Positions 14,527-23,734 are shown, counted from the first letter of the stretch. The stretch: 64,000 bases of DNA from DASRDR01 sp044867785 (GCA_044867785.1 JBIOVM010000025.1:1-64000), one strand, 5' to 3'. The notes: generated by a model from the sequence alone, not told the origin. Numbers and translations: made by a program.

Positions 14527-16125
14527 ATGACCAGGACCGACGGCATCGAACTGCACGGCCCCGTCGAGGGGCGATTCGGCGAGGTGCTGACGCCCGCCGC
14601 GCTCCGCTTCGTAGCCCTCCTCGAGCGCGAGCTCGGGCCCTCGCGGGCGGCGCTCCTCCGTCGCCGCGCGGAGCGCCAGGCGACCTTCGACGCCGGCGCG
14701 CGGCTGGACTTCCTGCCCGAGACGCGCGCGGTCCGCGAGGGGACCTGGACCGTCGCGCCGGCGCCGAAGGACCTCCAGCGCCGCTGGGTGGAGCTGACGG
14801 GGCCGGCCGAGCGGAAGATGGTCATCAATGCGCTCAACTCCGGCGCCGACGTCTTCATGGCGGACTTCGAGGACGCCAACACCCCGAGCTGGCGCAACAT
14901 GGTCCAGGGCCAGGTCAACCTCTTGGATGCGGTCGCCCGGACGATCGAGCACACGAATCCCGACGGCCGCGTGTACCGACTGAACGAGACGATCGCGACG
15001 CTGCTCGTCCGCCCGCGCGGCTGGCACCTCGTCGAGCGCCACTGCCAGGTCGACGGCGCGTCCATGTCCGGGAGCCTCTTCGACTTCGGCCTCTACGTGT
15101 TCCACAACGGCCGCCGCCTCCTCGAGCGGGGCACCGGCCCCTACTTCTACCTCCCCAAGCTCGAAAGCCACGTCGAGGCTCGGCTCTGGAACGACGCGTT
15201 CACGCTGGCCGAGGACCGCCTCGGTTTCCCGCGGGGCGCCATTCGCGCCACCGTCCTGGTCGAGACGATCCCGGCCGCGTTCGAGATGGACGAGATCCTG
15301 TGGGAGCTGCGGGAGCACTCCGGCGGGCTCAACGCAGGCCGGTGGGACTACATGTTCAGCCTCATCAAGAAGTTCCGAGACGCGCCCGAGTTCGTGCTGC
15401 CGGACCGCGCCCAGGTCACGATGACGGTGCCCTTCATGCGGGCCTACACCGAGCTTCTCGTGAAGACCTGTCACCGGCGCGGCGCCCATGCCCTCGGGGG
15501 CATGGCCGCCTTCATCCCGAACCGCCGTGATCCGCACGTCACCGAGGTCGCCCTGGCGCGCGTCCGGGAGGACAAGATCCGCGAGTCCCGGGACGGGTTC
15601 GACGGCACGTGGGTGGCCCATCCGGATCTCGTCACGGTAGCCCGCGAGCCCTTCGCGCGCCTCCTCGGCGACCGTCCGCACCAGCTGGAGCGCCAGCGCC
15701 CCGACGTCGAGCCGGACGCGCGGGCGCTGCTCGACGTCCGGGTGGCGGGCGGGACCGTCAGCGAGGCCGGCCTCCGGAGCAACGTGAGCGTGGCGCTCCA
15801 GTACCTGGCCGCCTGGCTGGGCGGGACCGGGGCCGTCGCGATCTTCAATCTCATGGAGGACGCCGCGACCGCCGAGATTTCGCGCTCGCAGATCTGGCAG
15901 TGGGTGCGCCACCGCACGCGGCTCGTCGAAGGCGACGTCGTCACGCGGAAGCTTGTGCAGCAGATCGTGGGCGAGGAGCTCGAGAAGCTCGGCGCCGCCG
16001 GGAGCGGCGACCGGTCCCAGCCGGGGCACTACGCCGCCGCGCGCGAGGTGTTCGAGGCGGTGGCCCTCGACGAGCCGTTCGTCGAGTTCCTGACGCTGCC
16101 CGCGTCCGAGCGGATCGACCTCTAG
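14527..16125 (+). CDS. aceB: Malate synthase A
   Basis: A 532-residue protein, the usual length for the A-type enzyme. It condenses glyoxylate and acetyl-CoA to malate in the glyoxylate cycle. Diagnostic blocks are NALNSGADVFMADFEDANTP (acid loop), RPRGWHLVERH, GPYFYLPKLESH, ATVLVETIPAAFEMDEILWE, SGGLNAGRWDYMFSLIKKF and the C-terminal NLMEDAATAEISRSQIWQW, which holds the catalytic Asp region. It starts at ATG 14527 after a good GGAGGA ribosome site, not at the longer upstream GTG. No isocitrate lyase gene is in the window, so glyoxylate may come from another source such as glycolate or purines, or the partner gene is elsewhere. Confidence 0.95.
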   Translation: MTRTDGIELHGPVEGRFGEVLTPAALRFVALLERELGPSRAALLRRRAERQATFDAGARLDFLPETRAVREGTWTVAPAPKDLQRRWVELTGPAERKMVINALNSGADVFMADFEDANTPSWRNMVQGQVNLLDAVARTIEHTNPDGRVYRLNETIATLLVRPRGWHLVERHCQVDGASMSGSLFDFGLYVFHNGRRLLERGTGPYFYLPKLESHVEARLWNDAFTLAEDRLGFPRGAIRATVLVETIPAAFEMDEILWELREHSGGLNAGRWDYMFSLIKKFRDAPEFVLPDRAQVTMTVPFMRAYTELLVKTCHRRGAHALGGMAAFIPNRRDPHVTEVALARVREDKIRESRDGFDGTWVAHPDLVTVAREPFARLLGDRPHQLERQRPDVEPDARALLDVRVAGGTVSEAGLRSNVSVALQYLAAWLGGTGAVAIFNLMEDAATAEISRSQIWQWVRHRTRLVEGDVVTRKLVQQIVGEELEKLGAAGSGDRSQPGHYAAAREVFEAVALDEPFVEFLTLPASERIDL

Positions 16126-16203
16126 CCACCACGCCGCCCGCCGGCATCGGTCGCCCGGGCAATCCGCGCCGGACCGGGGAACGTAGGGCTCGAGGAGGGC
16201 TCC

Positions 16204-17571
16204 ATGATTCCCGACGACGCGCTCGCCGCCCTGCGGCGCTATCCCTTGCTCGAGGCCTTGCGCGAGCGCCGCTCCCGGCGGTTCGGCCTCGGCATGGCGC
16301 TCCCGGCCGGGCCTTTCGCCCACCGGAGCCGCCACCAGGGCCTTCGGCTCACCGAAGGCGAGGAGGCCCTCCTCGCCTTCGCGGCGTGCGGGATCACCGG
16401 CTACGCCCTGGCGGACCTCGCGTACGCGCCTGGCCAGGGCGGGACGATCATGGCCGGCCTCCTCGGCCGGACGGTCGCGAGCGGCGACGCCATCCAGAGT
16501 GTGGCCGTCGTGGTGACCAACGCCGAGTCGACGTACCTCCTCAAGCGGCCACGGGACTACGCGCCCGCCGAGATCGCCGAGTTGGTCCGCCTCGCCGCCG
16601 CCGGGGAATACGTCGAGCTCCACCGACGAAGCCGGATCCCGATCCGCGCGGGGCGGACGACCGCGCCGCTCGACGCGCCGTTCAACCTGGACGTGAACCG
16701 CTGGTCGCTCTACGACCCGGCCGGCACCTACTTCCTGCCCATCAACGACCTGACGTTCCTCTACCTGAACGGCGTCCTCGAGGTTTTCGGCGAGCCGACC
16801 GGGGCGTTCGTCGTCGACGAGCGCGCCGGCTTCCGGCCGGCCGGTCTCGGGCGCTTCGCGCGAAGCCGCGGGGGGCATCTCCGGGACGATCCGCGGGACG
16901 GCCGGCTACTCACGATCCGGGACCTGGAGAGCCTGGTGACCGAGTTCGTCACGATCGAGCAGGGAATGATCGTCCAGAACCTCGGGCTCATGGCGCAGGC
17001 GCTCGGCCTCGGCGGGTTCCCTCACTGGGCGGCGCACCCCTTCGGCTGGCTCCAGGCGCTGGGGTTCCGCATGGCGGAGATGCCGGCCAGCCGCTTCCTC
17101 GGCCTCTCGAGGCCGCTCCGCTGGATGAGCCGTCTGCTCGGGCGCGACGTGCCGGTGCCGCTGGCCATCGGGCTCGAAGTGGAGGGCCGGCCGGTCCTCG
17201 CACCGTATCGACCCCCGTACCACGCCTCGATGGAGGCGGCCGTGCGCGCCGTCGTCGCGCTGAAGTTCGGCGCGGAGGGCGTCTTCCGCGGCGGGGCGGC
17301 GACGAGCGCCTTTCGCGAGCCCGGACGACTCGCGGCGGCCGCGTCCCCGCCCAGTGCGGCGGCCATCGACGCGGCGATCGCCTACGCCACGTACGTCTGG
17401 GAGCGCTACGGACGGTTCCCCGCCTACGCGCCCCCGTTTCGGACCGTGCTCGGCTTCCAGGCGAGCCACGTCGACGTCGAGTTCTACGACCGCTTCTACC
17501 GGCCCGAGGCCCTGACCGCGACCCAGCGGGAGCACCTCGCCCGCTGGCACGGCGCGACCGCGCGGCTCTAG
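16204..17571 (+). CDS. Nitroreductase-like protein of unknown function
   Basis: A 455-residue soluble protein that I do not recognise as a named family. Weak signs of an FMN nitroreductase/SagB-like fold are the opening RERRSRRFGLGMALPAGPF and LTEGEEALLAFAACGITGYAL (start-type RRS...LS.eE..lLl.Aa.GitG). A later EQGMIVQNLGLMAQALGLGG resembles the 'e.G...QN..L.A.alGLG' helix of that superfamily. Between them lies an unmatched region with NLDVNRWSLYDPAGTYFLPI. It starts at ATG after GAGGAGGG, a strong ribosome site, 78 bp after malate synthase. Its TAG stop shares the bases CTAG with the stop of the convergent cupin gene. Confidence 0.45.
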   Translation: MIPDDALAALRRYPLLEALRERRSRRFGLGMALPAGPFAHRSRHQGLRLTEGEEALLAFAACGITGYALADLAYAPGQGGTIMAGLLGRTVASGDAIQSVAVVVTNAESTYLLKRPRDYAPAEIAELVRLAAAGEYVELHRRSRIPIRAGRTTAPLDAPFNLDVNRWSLYDPAGTYFLPINDLTFLYLNGVLEVFGEPTGAFVVDERAGFRPAGLGRFARSRGGHLRDDPRDGRLLTIRDLESLVTEFVTIEQGMIVQNLGLMAQALGLGGFPHWAAHPFGWLQALGFRMAEMPASRFLGLSRPLRWMSRLLGRDVPVPLAIGLEVEGRPVLAPYRPPYHASMEAAVRAVVALKFGAEGVFRGGAATSAFREPGRLAAAASPPSAAAIDAAIAYATYVWERYGRFPAYAPPFRTVLGFQASHVDVEFYDRFYRPEALTATQREHLARWHGATARL

Positions 17572-17990
17572 GCGTCCTGCGGGGGATGCGCGGCGAACCA
17601 CTCCGCGATCGCCGGCATGCTGTCCTCGAAGTCGCCGGGGATCGAGATGTTCAGCACCCCGGCCCGATGGTCGGTGCGGTTCTGGAAGTCATGCGTCAGG
17701 CCGCCCGGCGCCAGGACGAAGGAGCCCCGCGGCGCATCGACCCAGCGATCGCCCAGGAGGAAGCTCATCGTCCCCTCGATGACGAAGAAGACGTCGTCCT
17801 CCGCGTGGGCATGGGCGCCGGGGCCGTCCGTGTGCGGCTCGAGCCACCACTCGGAGATCGAGTACGCACCTCGCGTCTCGTCCCCGTCGGCCTTGAAGAG
17901 CGCAGCGATGCGTCGCATTGGGTAGGCGCGCCCCGCGCCGGGGGCCAGGAGGATGGCGGGTCGGGATGGAGTGGGCTCCGGGTGGCGCAT
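17568..17990 (-). CDS. Cupin-domain protein
   Basis: A 140-residue single-domain cupin. Motif 1 is HTDGPGAHAHAEDDVFFVIEG with the metal-binding His/His/Glu set, and motif 2 is DAPRGSFVLAPGGLTHDFQN with the fourth His. No other domain is present. Such proteins are sugar isomerases, dioxygenases or ligand sensors, and the sequence alone does not say which. Its stop codon overlaps the stop of the nitroreductase-like gene on the other strand by sharing CTAG (17568-17571), a fully convergent, gapless arrangement. Confidence 0.82.
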   Translation of the reverse strand: MRHPEPTPSRPAILLAPGAGRAYPMRRIAALFKADGDETRGAYSISEWWLEPHTDGPGAHAHAEDDVFFVIEGTMSFLLGDRWVDAPRGSFVLAPGGLTHDFQNRTDHRAGVLNISIPGDFEDSMPAIAEWFAAHPPQDA

Positions 17991-18052
17991 GGGGCTGGTC
18001 TCGAGGGGTGGGGTCGCGACCGGCGGGCGTCAAGCGCGCTCAGGAAACGCGC

Positions 18053-18856
18053 TCAGGCACCGCCGTCGCCGTCGAGCAGCGGATCGAGCGCGGGGAAGCT
18101 GACGGCCGGGTGGGTCCGGAGGCGGCCGAGAAGCTCGTCGAGGCACCCCCAAGCCTCCGGCGAGAAGTCCCGATGGTGGGTGAGCAGGCCCGTGGGCTCG
18201 GTGGGGTCGGCGCGCGCCAGGCGCCGATCGGCGAGATGGCCGGTGATCTGATCCAGCGTCCGCTCGACGCCGCCGAAGCGCTTGCCTGCGCGCCACTGGA
18301 TGGGATCGACGTGGCAGTTCAGCGCGCGGAGCCCGGGGGCGCCCGACCCCGACGATCGAGGGCCGAACGTCGACACGACTCGATAGCCGGCGGCGGGGAG
18401 CGCGGCCCGGATCGCAGGAGCGATCCGATTCCACGGAGGGACGAGGCCCGGCCGGAGCCGACCCGAGACCAGGCTGGCCAATCGAGCCCGGCCCACGGCG
18501 AGCTCGGCGAGGGCCGCGGGGACGGCGCGCGCCGGGCCGAGCTCCGCCGGCTTGCCGCGCGTCCCGCCGGGCCCCGGAGGCTCGTGATTTCGGTGGGCGA
18601 AGCCATGCTGGAGCACGTGGACCCCGCCGGCCGCCGCGCGAATCTGCGCGGCCACGGGTGGGTCGAGCCAGGCCGGCACGACGGCGAGGGCGAGCGGCAC
18701 GCTCCGGGCCGCCGCCAGGGCGAGCAGGCGGTCGAAGGCCGGGCTGGCGCGCCCGGCGTCATCGTCGCGCCACCAGAACGTCGCGGCGCCGGGCGGCCAG
18801 CGGTCGAGCTCGGCCCGAAGGCGCTCCCACGCGGCCAGGTCCCCGGCGTTCGTCAC
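18053..18856 (-). CDS. Polysaccharide deacetylase-like protein
   Basis: A 267-residue protein with a degenerate NodB-type plan: FWWRDDDAGRAS carries the acidic metal/catalytic site, LQHGFAHRNHEP provides the H-x-x-x-H-like metal ligands, PPWNRI is the conserved RPP-like loop and LLTHHRDF a late His motif. Proteins of this variant are common next to glycosyltransferases and are usually called polysaccharide deacetylases. No signal peptide is visible, so it would act in the cytoplasm. It lies beside the glycosyltransferase cluster and reads in the same direction, separated by a + strand methyltransferase gene. Confidence 0.68.
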   Translation of the reverse strand: MTNAGDLAAWERLRAELDRWPPGAATFWWRDDDAGRASPAFDRLLALAAARSVPLALAVVPAWLDPPVAAQIRAAAGGVHVLQHGFAHRNHEPPGPGGTRGKPAELGPARAVPAALAELAVGRARLASLVSGRLRPGLVPPWNRIAPAIRAALPAAGYRVVSTFGPRSSGSGAPGLRALNCHVDPIQWRAGKRFGGVERTLDQITGHLADRRLARADPTEPTGLLTHHRDFSPEAWGCLDELLGRLRTHPAVSFPALDPLLDGDGGA

Positions 18857-18933
18857 CGGGCGGGACGATGGCGGCCGGCCGCGCCCCCGCGTGACGGCCC
18901 CGGCGGGCGCCGGGTATGCTCGGGGGACCCGTC

Positions 18934-19446
18934 ATGAGCCGCCTGGACTTTCACATCGAGCAGAAGATCGCCCAGCGCGACAGCATCGACCTGGCCGCGC
19001 GCGCGCTCGCCGGCCGCCCGGGCTGGATCGTCGAGTTCGGCCTCGGCCGGGGCCGGTCGTACTCGCACCTGGTCGAGCGCTTCCCCGGCCGCGAGATCTA
19101 CTGCTTCGACCGCGAGCTGGCGACCTATTCGGACGATGGCCCGCCACCGGAGCGCGTCGTCCTCGGGGATCTCGCGACGGTCCTGACGGACCCGGTCGTG
19201 CAGGCGCGCTTCCGTGGCCGCGTCATCCTCGCGCACCTGGACCTCGCGTGGGGCGATTCGGCGGATGCGCGGCTCCACCGCCTGGTCGTCGAGCGATCGC
19301 GTGACTGGCTCCGACCCGGGGCGTGGGTCCTGAGCGACCGGCCGGTGCGGCTCGATCCCGAGTGGGGGCTGGCTCCGGTCCCGGCGCCCACCGGCGCCGG
19401 CCACGCCGACCACTTCCATCGCTACGAGCTCCGCAGGGTGCCCTGA
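18934..19446 (+). CDS. Class I SAM-dependent methyltransferase-like protein
   Basis: A 170-residue protein. WIVEFGLGRGRSYSHLVERFPGREIYCFDREL holds the glycine-rich SAM loop and the acidic residue at the end of strand 2. VILAHLDLAWG and LRPGAWVLSDRPV are the later strands. It is short but complete for the fold. The ATG at 18934 is used rather than the upstream in-frame start at 18916. Its 3' end overlaps the convergent glycosyltransferase gene by 25 bp. The acceptor is unknown, but the position between a deacetylase and glycosyltransferases suggests glycan or glycolipid modification. Confidence 0.62.
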   Translation: MSRLDFHIEQKIAQRDSIDLAARALAGRPGWIVEFGLGRGRSYSHLVERFPGREIYCFDRELATYSDDGPPPERVVLGDLATVLTDPVVQARFRGRVILAHLDLAWGDSADARLHRLVVERSRDWLRPGAWVLSDRPVRLDPEWGLAPVPAPTGAGHADHFHRYELRRVP

Positions 19447-20645
19447 GCCCGCGCCGCTCGGACGCCCGCCGCCAGCTCGGCCAGGATCGCGACGGACCGC
19501 CGCGCGCCGTCCAGGTCGATCGCGGCGGAGGCCGGGAAGTCGGGCCGAGCGAGCGTGGTATCCATGGCCGCCGCCAGCCGGGCCGGCGTGAGCTCCGTCT
19601 CGGGGAGAACCGCGAGCAGCCCGCGCTCGCCGAGAAGCCGCGCGCGGAGCGGCTGCTCGTCTCCGCTGGCCTCGTACGGCACGACCAGCGCGCGGACCCC
19701 GTGGGCGAGGAGGTCCAGCACGGTGTTGTATCCCGCCTGGCTCACCGAGAGGGCCGCGCCCGCGAGATGGGCACCGAGCGCGGGGCGATGGCCTTCGACC
19801 ACGACGACCGGGCGACCGGCGTGCGGGAGCCGACGGGCCTCCGCCTCGAGCGCCCGGCGCTCGGTCTCCGGCAGATACGGACCGGTCACGATGCGCCAGG
19901 GCCGCGCGCGCGCCGCGACCGTGAGCGGCCAGGCCGCCAAGGCCGTACGGAAGAGCGGCCCGGCCACTTGCCCTCCGCCGCCGGAGATCACGACCTCGCC
20001 GTGCGCGGCCCTCGCCGGCGTGTTCGCGTCGAGTCCGAGATACCCCGTGTAGACGAGCCGCTCGCCGAGGTGGCCGGCGAGCGCGAAGGTCCGGTCCAGC
20101 GGGATGAGGTCGGGGCTCCCGTGGACGAGCACTCGGTCCGTCCACTGGCGCGCGACCGCGAGGGCGGCCAGCTCGGCCCACGCCTGGTTCGGCTTGCTGA
20201 CGAGGACGTCTCGGAGGCTCACCGCGACGCGGGGCGCGGCCGCGCCCCGCCGGGCCCGGTCGTCGGCCAGCGCGAGGAGCAGAGGGCCGAGCTCCGACGT
20301 GAGGGCGTGCCGCCCGAACGGGAAGAGCTCGAGCAGCACCACGCTCGGGTCGTGCGTCCGCAAACAGGCGAGGAGGCGATCGCGCCGGGCCGCGAGATCC
20401 TCCGGGGCCGGCGGGAGACCGTCCGGGCGCGCGAGCGCGCTGGCCCGCTCGTCCGCCGCGACGAGGGGCGGCAGCTCGACGACCTCGGCGTCGCCCAGCT
20501 CGAGATGCGGCACGGGCCGGCCGCCCTGGACGAACACGACGGGCTCGCCGGCACGCCGGAGAGCCCGCGTGAGCCGGGCCGCCCGCTCGAGGTGGCCGAG
20601 CCCGAGGAGGTGCTGGCAGTAGAAGAGGATCGGGCCCGCACTCAC
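19422..20645 (-). CDS. MurG-like predicted glycosyltransferase
   Basis: A 407-residue GT-B protein. The N-terminal acceptor domain starts ILFYCQHLLGLGHLERAARLTRALRR (the GLGH glycine loop), and the C-terminal donor domain has GEVVISGGGGQVAG, VSQAGYNTVLDLLAHGVRALVVPYE and the final DEQPLRARLL. This is the pattern of the COG4671-type predicted glycosyltransferases, related to MurG and UDP-glycosyl-transferases. The start is GTG 20645 without a purine-rich ribosome site. A 48-bp element shared with the dppC-like gene ends 6 nt before this start. It is probably the last gene of a glycan operon read leftwards from 25077. Confidence 0.78.
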   Translation of the reverse strand: MSAGPILFYCQHLLGLGHLERAARLTRALRRAGEPVVFVQGGRPVPHLELGDAEVVELPPLVAADERASALARPDGLPPAPEDLAARRDRLLACLRTHDPSVVLLELFPFGRHALTSELGPLLLALADDRARRGAAAPRVAVSLRDVLVSKPNQAWAELAALAVARQWTDRVLVHGSPDLIPLDRTFALAGHLGERLVYTGYLGLDANTPARAAHGEVVISGGGGQVAGPLFRTALAAWPLTVAARARPWRIVTGPYLPETERRALEAEARRLPHAGRPVVVVEGHRPALGAHLAGAALSVSQAGYNTVLDLLAHGVRALVVPYEASGDEQPLRARLLGERGLLAVLPETELTPARLAAAMDTTLARPDFPASAAIDLDGARRSVAILAELAAGVRAARAQGTLRSS

Positions 20646-20651
20646 GGGGAT

Positions 20652-20699
20652 ACCCGGGCTTCGCCAGAGTGGTTGATCGGGCGGCCTTCGGCCTGTGGG
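20652..20699 (-). repeat. Leader element, copy A
   Basis: Read on the minus strand this 48-bp segment begins CCCACAGGCCGAAGGCC, continues GCCCGATCAAC and ends GCCCGGGT, exactly 6 nt before the GTG of the glycosyltransferase. The second copy (28550-28594) has the same order, the same orientation relative to its gene and the same 6-nt distance. GGCC-GAA-GGCC can form a small hairpin. It occupies nearly the whole gap between the histidine phosphatase and the glycosyltransferase. Confidence 0.7.
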
Positions 20700-20703
20700 T
20701 GTC

Positions 20704-21300
20704 TCACGGCTTGAGCGGCTCGTTGAGGCCGATCAGCTGCAGGAGCCCGTCCCCCCGGCGCCGCACCCGATGCAGCCGATCGGGGAGCAGGCGCATCGGC
20801 GGAGGCTCCGCGAGGTCCCACCGGAGCGCCGCGCCGACGACGGTGCGGATCACGCCCATGTGGGTCACCGCCGCCCAGGTCGCCGGTCCGCCGGCGGGCG
20901 CGAGCTCGGCGAGCCACGATCCGACGCGCGCGAGCACGCGCGCGGGCGACTCGCCACCGGGCGGCGCGGTGTCCCAGCCCGCGCTGGGTGCGCCGGCCTC
21001 GACCGCCGCGCGCGCTTGGCCGGTCCACGCGCCGCAGTCCTGCTCGGCGAGGCGCGGCTCCACGATCGGGTCGACCGCGCCGAGGGTGCGCGCGGTCTCG
21101 ACGGCGCGGCGCAGGGGACTGGTGGCCCAGCCGAGCTCGCCCGCCGCGGCGAGCGCGCGCAGATCCGGAGGCAGGCGCCAGTCGGCCGCGCGCGCCAGGC
21201 CGGCGGCCGAGAGCGGGGGATCCGCCTGGCCGATCACCCGGCCCTCCTCGTTCCACGCGGTCGGCGCGTGGCGGATCAGGACGACGTAGATGGACCGCAC
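20704..21300 (-). CDS. Histidine phosphatase family protein
   Basis: A 198-residue phosphoglycerate-mutase-like enzyme. The catalytic RHG variant is RHAPTAWNEEGRVIGQ: RHA instead of RHG/RHGET, with the phosphohistidine His present. Later landmarks are TSPLRRAVETA, EPRLAEQDCGAWTG and the second catalytic His in AVTHMGVIRT. It may dephosphorylate a sugar phosphate or nucleotide-linked product of the cluster. The GTG start at 21300 overlaps the upstream glycosyltransferase stop by 25 bp, so translation is coupled. Alpha-ribazole phosphatase-like activity is another option. Confidence 0.84.
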   Translation of the reverse strand: MRSIYVVLIRHAPTAWNEEGRVIGQADPPLSAAGLARAADWRLPPDLRALAAAGELGWATSPLRRAVETARTLGAVDPIVEPRLAEQDCGAWTGQARAAVEAGAPSAGWDTAPPGGESPARVLARVGSWLAELAPAGGPATWAAVTHMGVIRTVVGAALRWDLAEPPPMRLLPDRLHRVRRRGDGLLQLIGLNEPLKP

Positions 21301-22448
21301 GTCAGGCCGAGAACCGCGAATCCCGCGGCCAGGCGGTGCTGGAACCGCTCGAGCGTCCGGTCCGCCGTGACGAAGCGCTGGGCCGTCGCGCCCATCGTCT
21401 GGCGGAGCTCGGGATCGTCGAGGAGCCGGGCGACTCCCGCGGCGAAGGCGTCGGCCGTGGGGCCGGTGAGCAGCGCCCCCCCGGGCGCGACCATCGGATC
21501 GGGCTCGGGCCCCTGGCACGCGACGACGGGGAGGCCGGCCGCCGCCGCCTGGAGATAGACGACGTGGAACCGGCCGGGGAAGGCGAAGAGATCGGCGCCG
21601 AGATACGCGGTGGGCAAGGCGTCGGGCTCGAGCGCGCCGAGGAAGGCGACGCGCCCGGGCGGCAGGCCGTCGAACGCCCCCGTGACGGCCGGCCGCGCGG
21701 GCCCATCGCCGACCACCGCCAGCCGCCACGGCCGGGTCGGCGCCTCGGCGTGGAGCCGCGCGAGGGCATCGGCCAGCAGCCGATAGGGCTCGAGCTTCTT
21801 CACCTCGCGCATGGCGGCCACCGCCAGGATCAGCGGCCCGTCGGCGGCGGGGAAGCGCGCGGTCAGGGCGCGGCGGCACGCCGCGCGGCGCTCCGCGCTC
21901 GCCGCGAAGCGGCCGAGGTCGACGGCCGGCGGGAGGTCGCGGAGGCGCTCGGCCGTGAACCGGGGCCCGCGGCAGGCCGCGATGCCGGGCCGGTCCCGGG
22001 GACTCATCAGGAAGATGAGATCGGCGCGGCGGACGGCGAGCCGCGCCGCGCTGACCCAGGGGCGGAACGCCGTCGAGCGGCGCTTCGCCGAGAGCGAGAC
22101 GTCGACGAGGACGTAGGGGATCGCGAGCGCGGTCGCGACGACCGGGCCGATCAGGTCGGGGGCGCGATAGTAGGTCTGGTAGGTCACCCATGCGCGCGGC
22201 CGCCGCTCGATTGGCTCGCGGCGATGGCGGGCGATCAGGCGCGTGGCGGTGAGGGCGGAAACCCGCTCGACGCGCGCGGCGTCCACCGGGTCGAACGCCC
22301 GCCGGTAGGTGAGCAGCCGGCTCGCGAGATGGGGCGTGAATCCGAGGCCGCGAAACGCGGTCATCAGCAGGCGTCCGAGCTCGCGATCGCCGGAGGGCTC
22401 CGTCTGGTAGGGGTGCTTGACGGGCGTGTAGAACGCCAGCGCCGTCAC
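21276..22448 (-). CDS. Glycosyltransferase, GT4-like
   Basis: A 390-residue GT-B glycosyltransferase. The N-terminal half has FYTPVKHPYQTEPSGDRELGRLL and AWVTYQTYYRAPDLIGP, close to a group of uncharacterised glycosyltransferases. The C-terminal half has ILAVAAMREVKKLEPYRLLADAL, WRLAVVGDGPAR, VAFLGAL, FPGRFHVVYLQAAAAGLPVVACQ and a PELRQTMGATAQRFV tail. The usual EXFGxxxxE donor motif is reduced to FHVVYLQAAA, lacking the first Glu. It overlaps the next upstream gene by GTGA (22445-22448) and the phosphatase gene by 25 bp, so it is firmly in the operon. Confidence 0.78.
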   Translation of the reverse strand: MTALAFYTPVKHPYQTEPSGDRELGRLLMTAFRGLGFTPHLASRLLTYRRAFDPVDAARVERVSALTATRLIARHRREPIERRPRAWVTYQTYYRAPDLIGPVVATALAIPYVLVDVSLSAKRRSTAFRPWVSAARLAVRRADLIFLMSPRDRPGIAACRGPRFTAERLRDLPPAVDLGRFAASAERRAACRRALTARFPAADGPLILAVAAMREVKKLEPYRLLADALARLHAEAPTRPWRLAVVGDGPARPAVTGAFDGLPPGRVAFLGALEPDALPTAYLGADLFAFPGRFHVVYLQAAAAGLPVVACQGPEPDPMVAPGGALLTGPTADAFAAGVARLLDDPELRQTMGATAQRFVTADRTLERFQHRLAAGFAVLGLTCGPSTSS

Positions 22449-23734
22449 GAGGGCACGCTCGAGGGGACCTCGCTCGGCGCGCGCACGTCGCCCTCGGGCG
22501 CGGCCTCGCCGAGGAGCCGGCGGAGGCGATCGGCGCCGGTCTCGAGATCCCAGCCGTCGGTCACCCGCGCGAGGCCCGCCGCGCCCATCCGCCGCCGCGC
22601 ATCGGGGTTCTGCGCGAGAGCCTCGATCGCCGCGGCCAGCGCGGCGGCGTCGCGGGGCGGCAGGAGTCGGCCGTGGACGCCGTCGACCACCAGCTCGGGG
22701 ATTGCGGCGACGCGCGTGGCGATCACGGGCAGGCCCTGCGAGAGCGCCTCCACGAGGACGTTCGGCAGGCCGTCGCGATCGCCGTCGGGCGCCGTCTCCG
22801 ACGCGAGAACGAAGAGATCGCTCGCCCGGTAGCGCTCCCGGACGGCGGGCTGGTCCAGCGGCCCCGTCCACACCACGCGCGCGCCCAAGCCGAGCGCGTC
22901 GGCCTGGGCGCGGAGAGCCGCTTGGAGAGGGCCGTAGCCGACCACGGTCAACCGCACCGCGGGCCGGACCCGCGCGACGGCGTCGAGCAGGGTGGCGTAG
23001 CCCTTCTTTGGCTGGAAGCGGCCGACGGCCAGGAGCCGCACCGGGTCCGCCGGATCGGTCCCGTCACGTCGCGACCCGAAGGTCGCGGGCGCGGCGAAGA
23101 GCCGGCGGTCGAGCCCGTGGTAGACGAGCTCCACCCGCCCGGGTGCGAGAGCATCCAGGCGGGCGCGTCCGGCGGCGGTGCAGGTCACCGTGAAGCGCGC
23201 CTCGCCGAGCTTCGCGCGGAGCTCCCAGTCGGGCGTCGTCCACACGTCCTTCGCGTGTCCCGAGAGGCTGTATCCGAGCCCCGTCATGGCCGCCGCGTAG
23301 CGGGCGACGGAGGCCGGGGTGTGCAGGAAATGCGCATGGAGGTGGACCACGCCGGCGGGAAGCTCCGCCGCGAGCACGCCGGCTTGCCCGAACCGTCGCC
23401 CGCGGTTCGGGGTGGGATCCCGCACGACGTCGGCAAGCCAGAGGCCGAGCGCGCGGAGATAGCGTCGGGGGGCCCGGGCCAAGGCCCGGGCGTGACTACG
23501 GAGCACGCGGCCGGGCGCCTGGTAGAGGTACTCCGGCAGATATGTGACCGGCGCCCGGACGGTCGCGTGGACCGGGTGGCGGAGGGCGTCGTACGGGTGC
23601 CGGAGCGAGGCGATGTGGAGCGCGAGCCCGCGCCGCTCGAGGGCGGCCAGCTCATGGGCGACGAAGGTCTCCGAGACGCGCGGGTAGCCCTTGAGGACGA
23701 CGACGATCCGGCGTGCGGCGTTCGAGGGCCGCAT
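22445..23734 (-). CDS. Glycosyltransferase family 4 protein
   Basis: A 429-residue GT-B enzyme. IVVVLKGYPRVSETFVAHELAALERRG is the typical start of exopolysaccharide GT4 enzymes ('yPr.SETFi..Ei..L'). HLHAHFLHTPASVARYAA and YSLSGHAKDVW follow. The donor domain has LLAVGRFQPKKGYATLLDA, LTVVGYGPLQ, DLFVLASETAPDGDRDGLPNVLVEAL and the acidic PNVLVEALSQGLPVIAT motif. It likely adds a hexose to a lipid- or polymer-linked acceptor in the cytoplasm. The ATG is 23 bp after the upstream gene's stop, and its own stop overlaps the next gene by GTGA. Confidence 0.87.
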   Translation of the reverse strand: MRPSNAARRIVVVLKGYPRVSETFVAHELAALERRGLALHIASLRHPYDALRHPVHATVRAPVTYLPEYLYQAPGRVLRSHARALARAPRRYLRALGLWLADVVRDPTPNRGRRFGQAGVLAAELPAGVVHLHAHFLHTPASVARYAAAMTGLGYSLSGHAKDVWTTPDWELRAKLGEARFTVTCTAAGRARLDALAPGRVELVYHGLDRRLFAAPATFGSRRDGTDPADPVRLLAVGRFQPKKGYATLLDAVARVRPAVRLTVVGYGPLQAALRAQADALGLGARVVWTGPLDQPAVRERYRASDLFVLASETAPDGDRDGLPNVLVEALSQGLPVIATRVAAIPELVVDGVHGRLLPPRDAAALAAAIEALAQNPDARRRMGAAGLARVTDGWDLETGADRLRRLLGEAAPEGDVRAPSEVPSSVPS

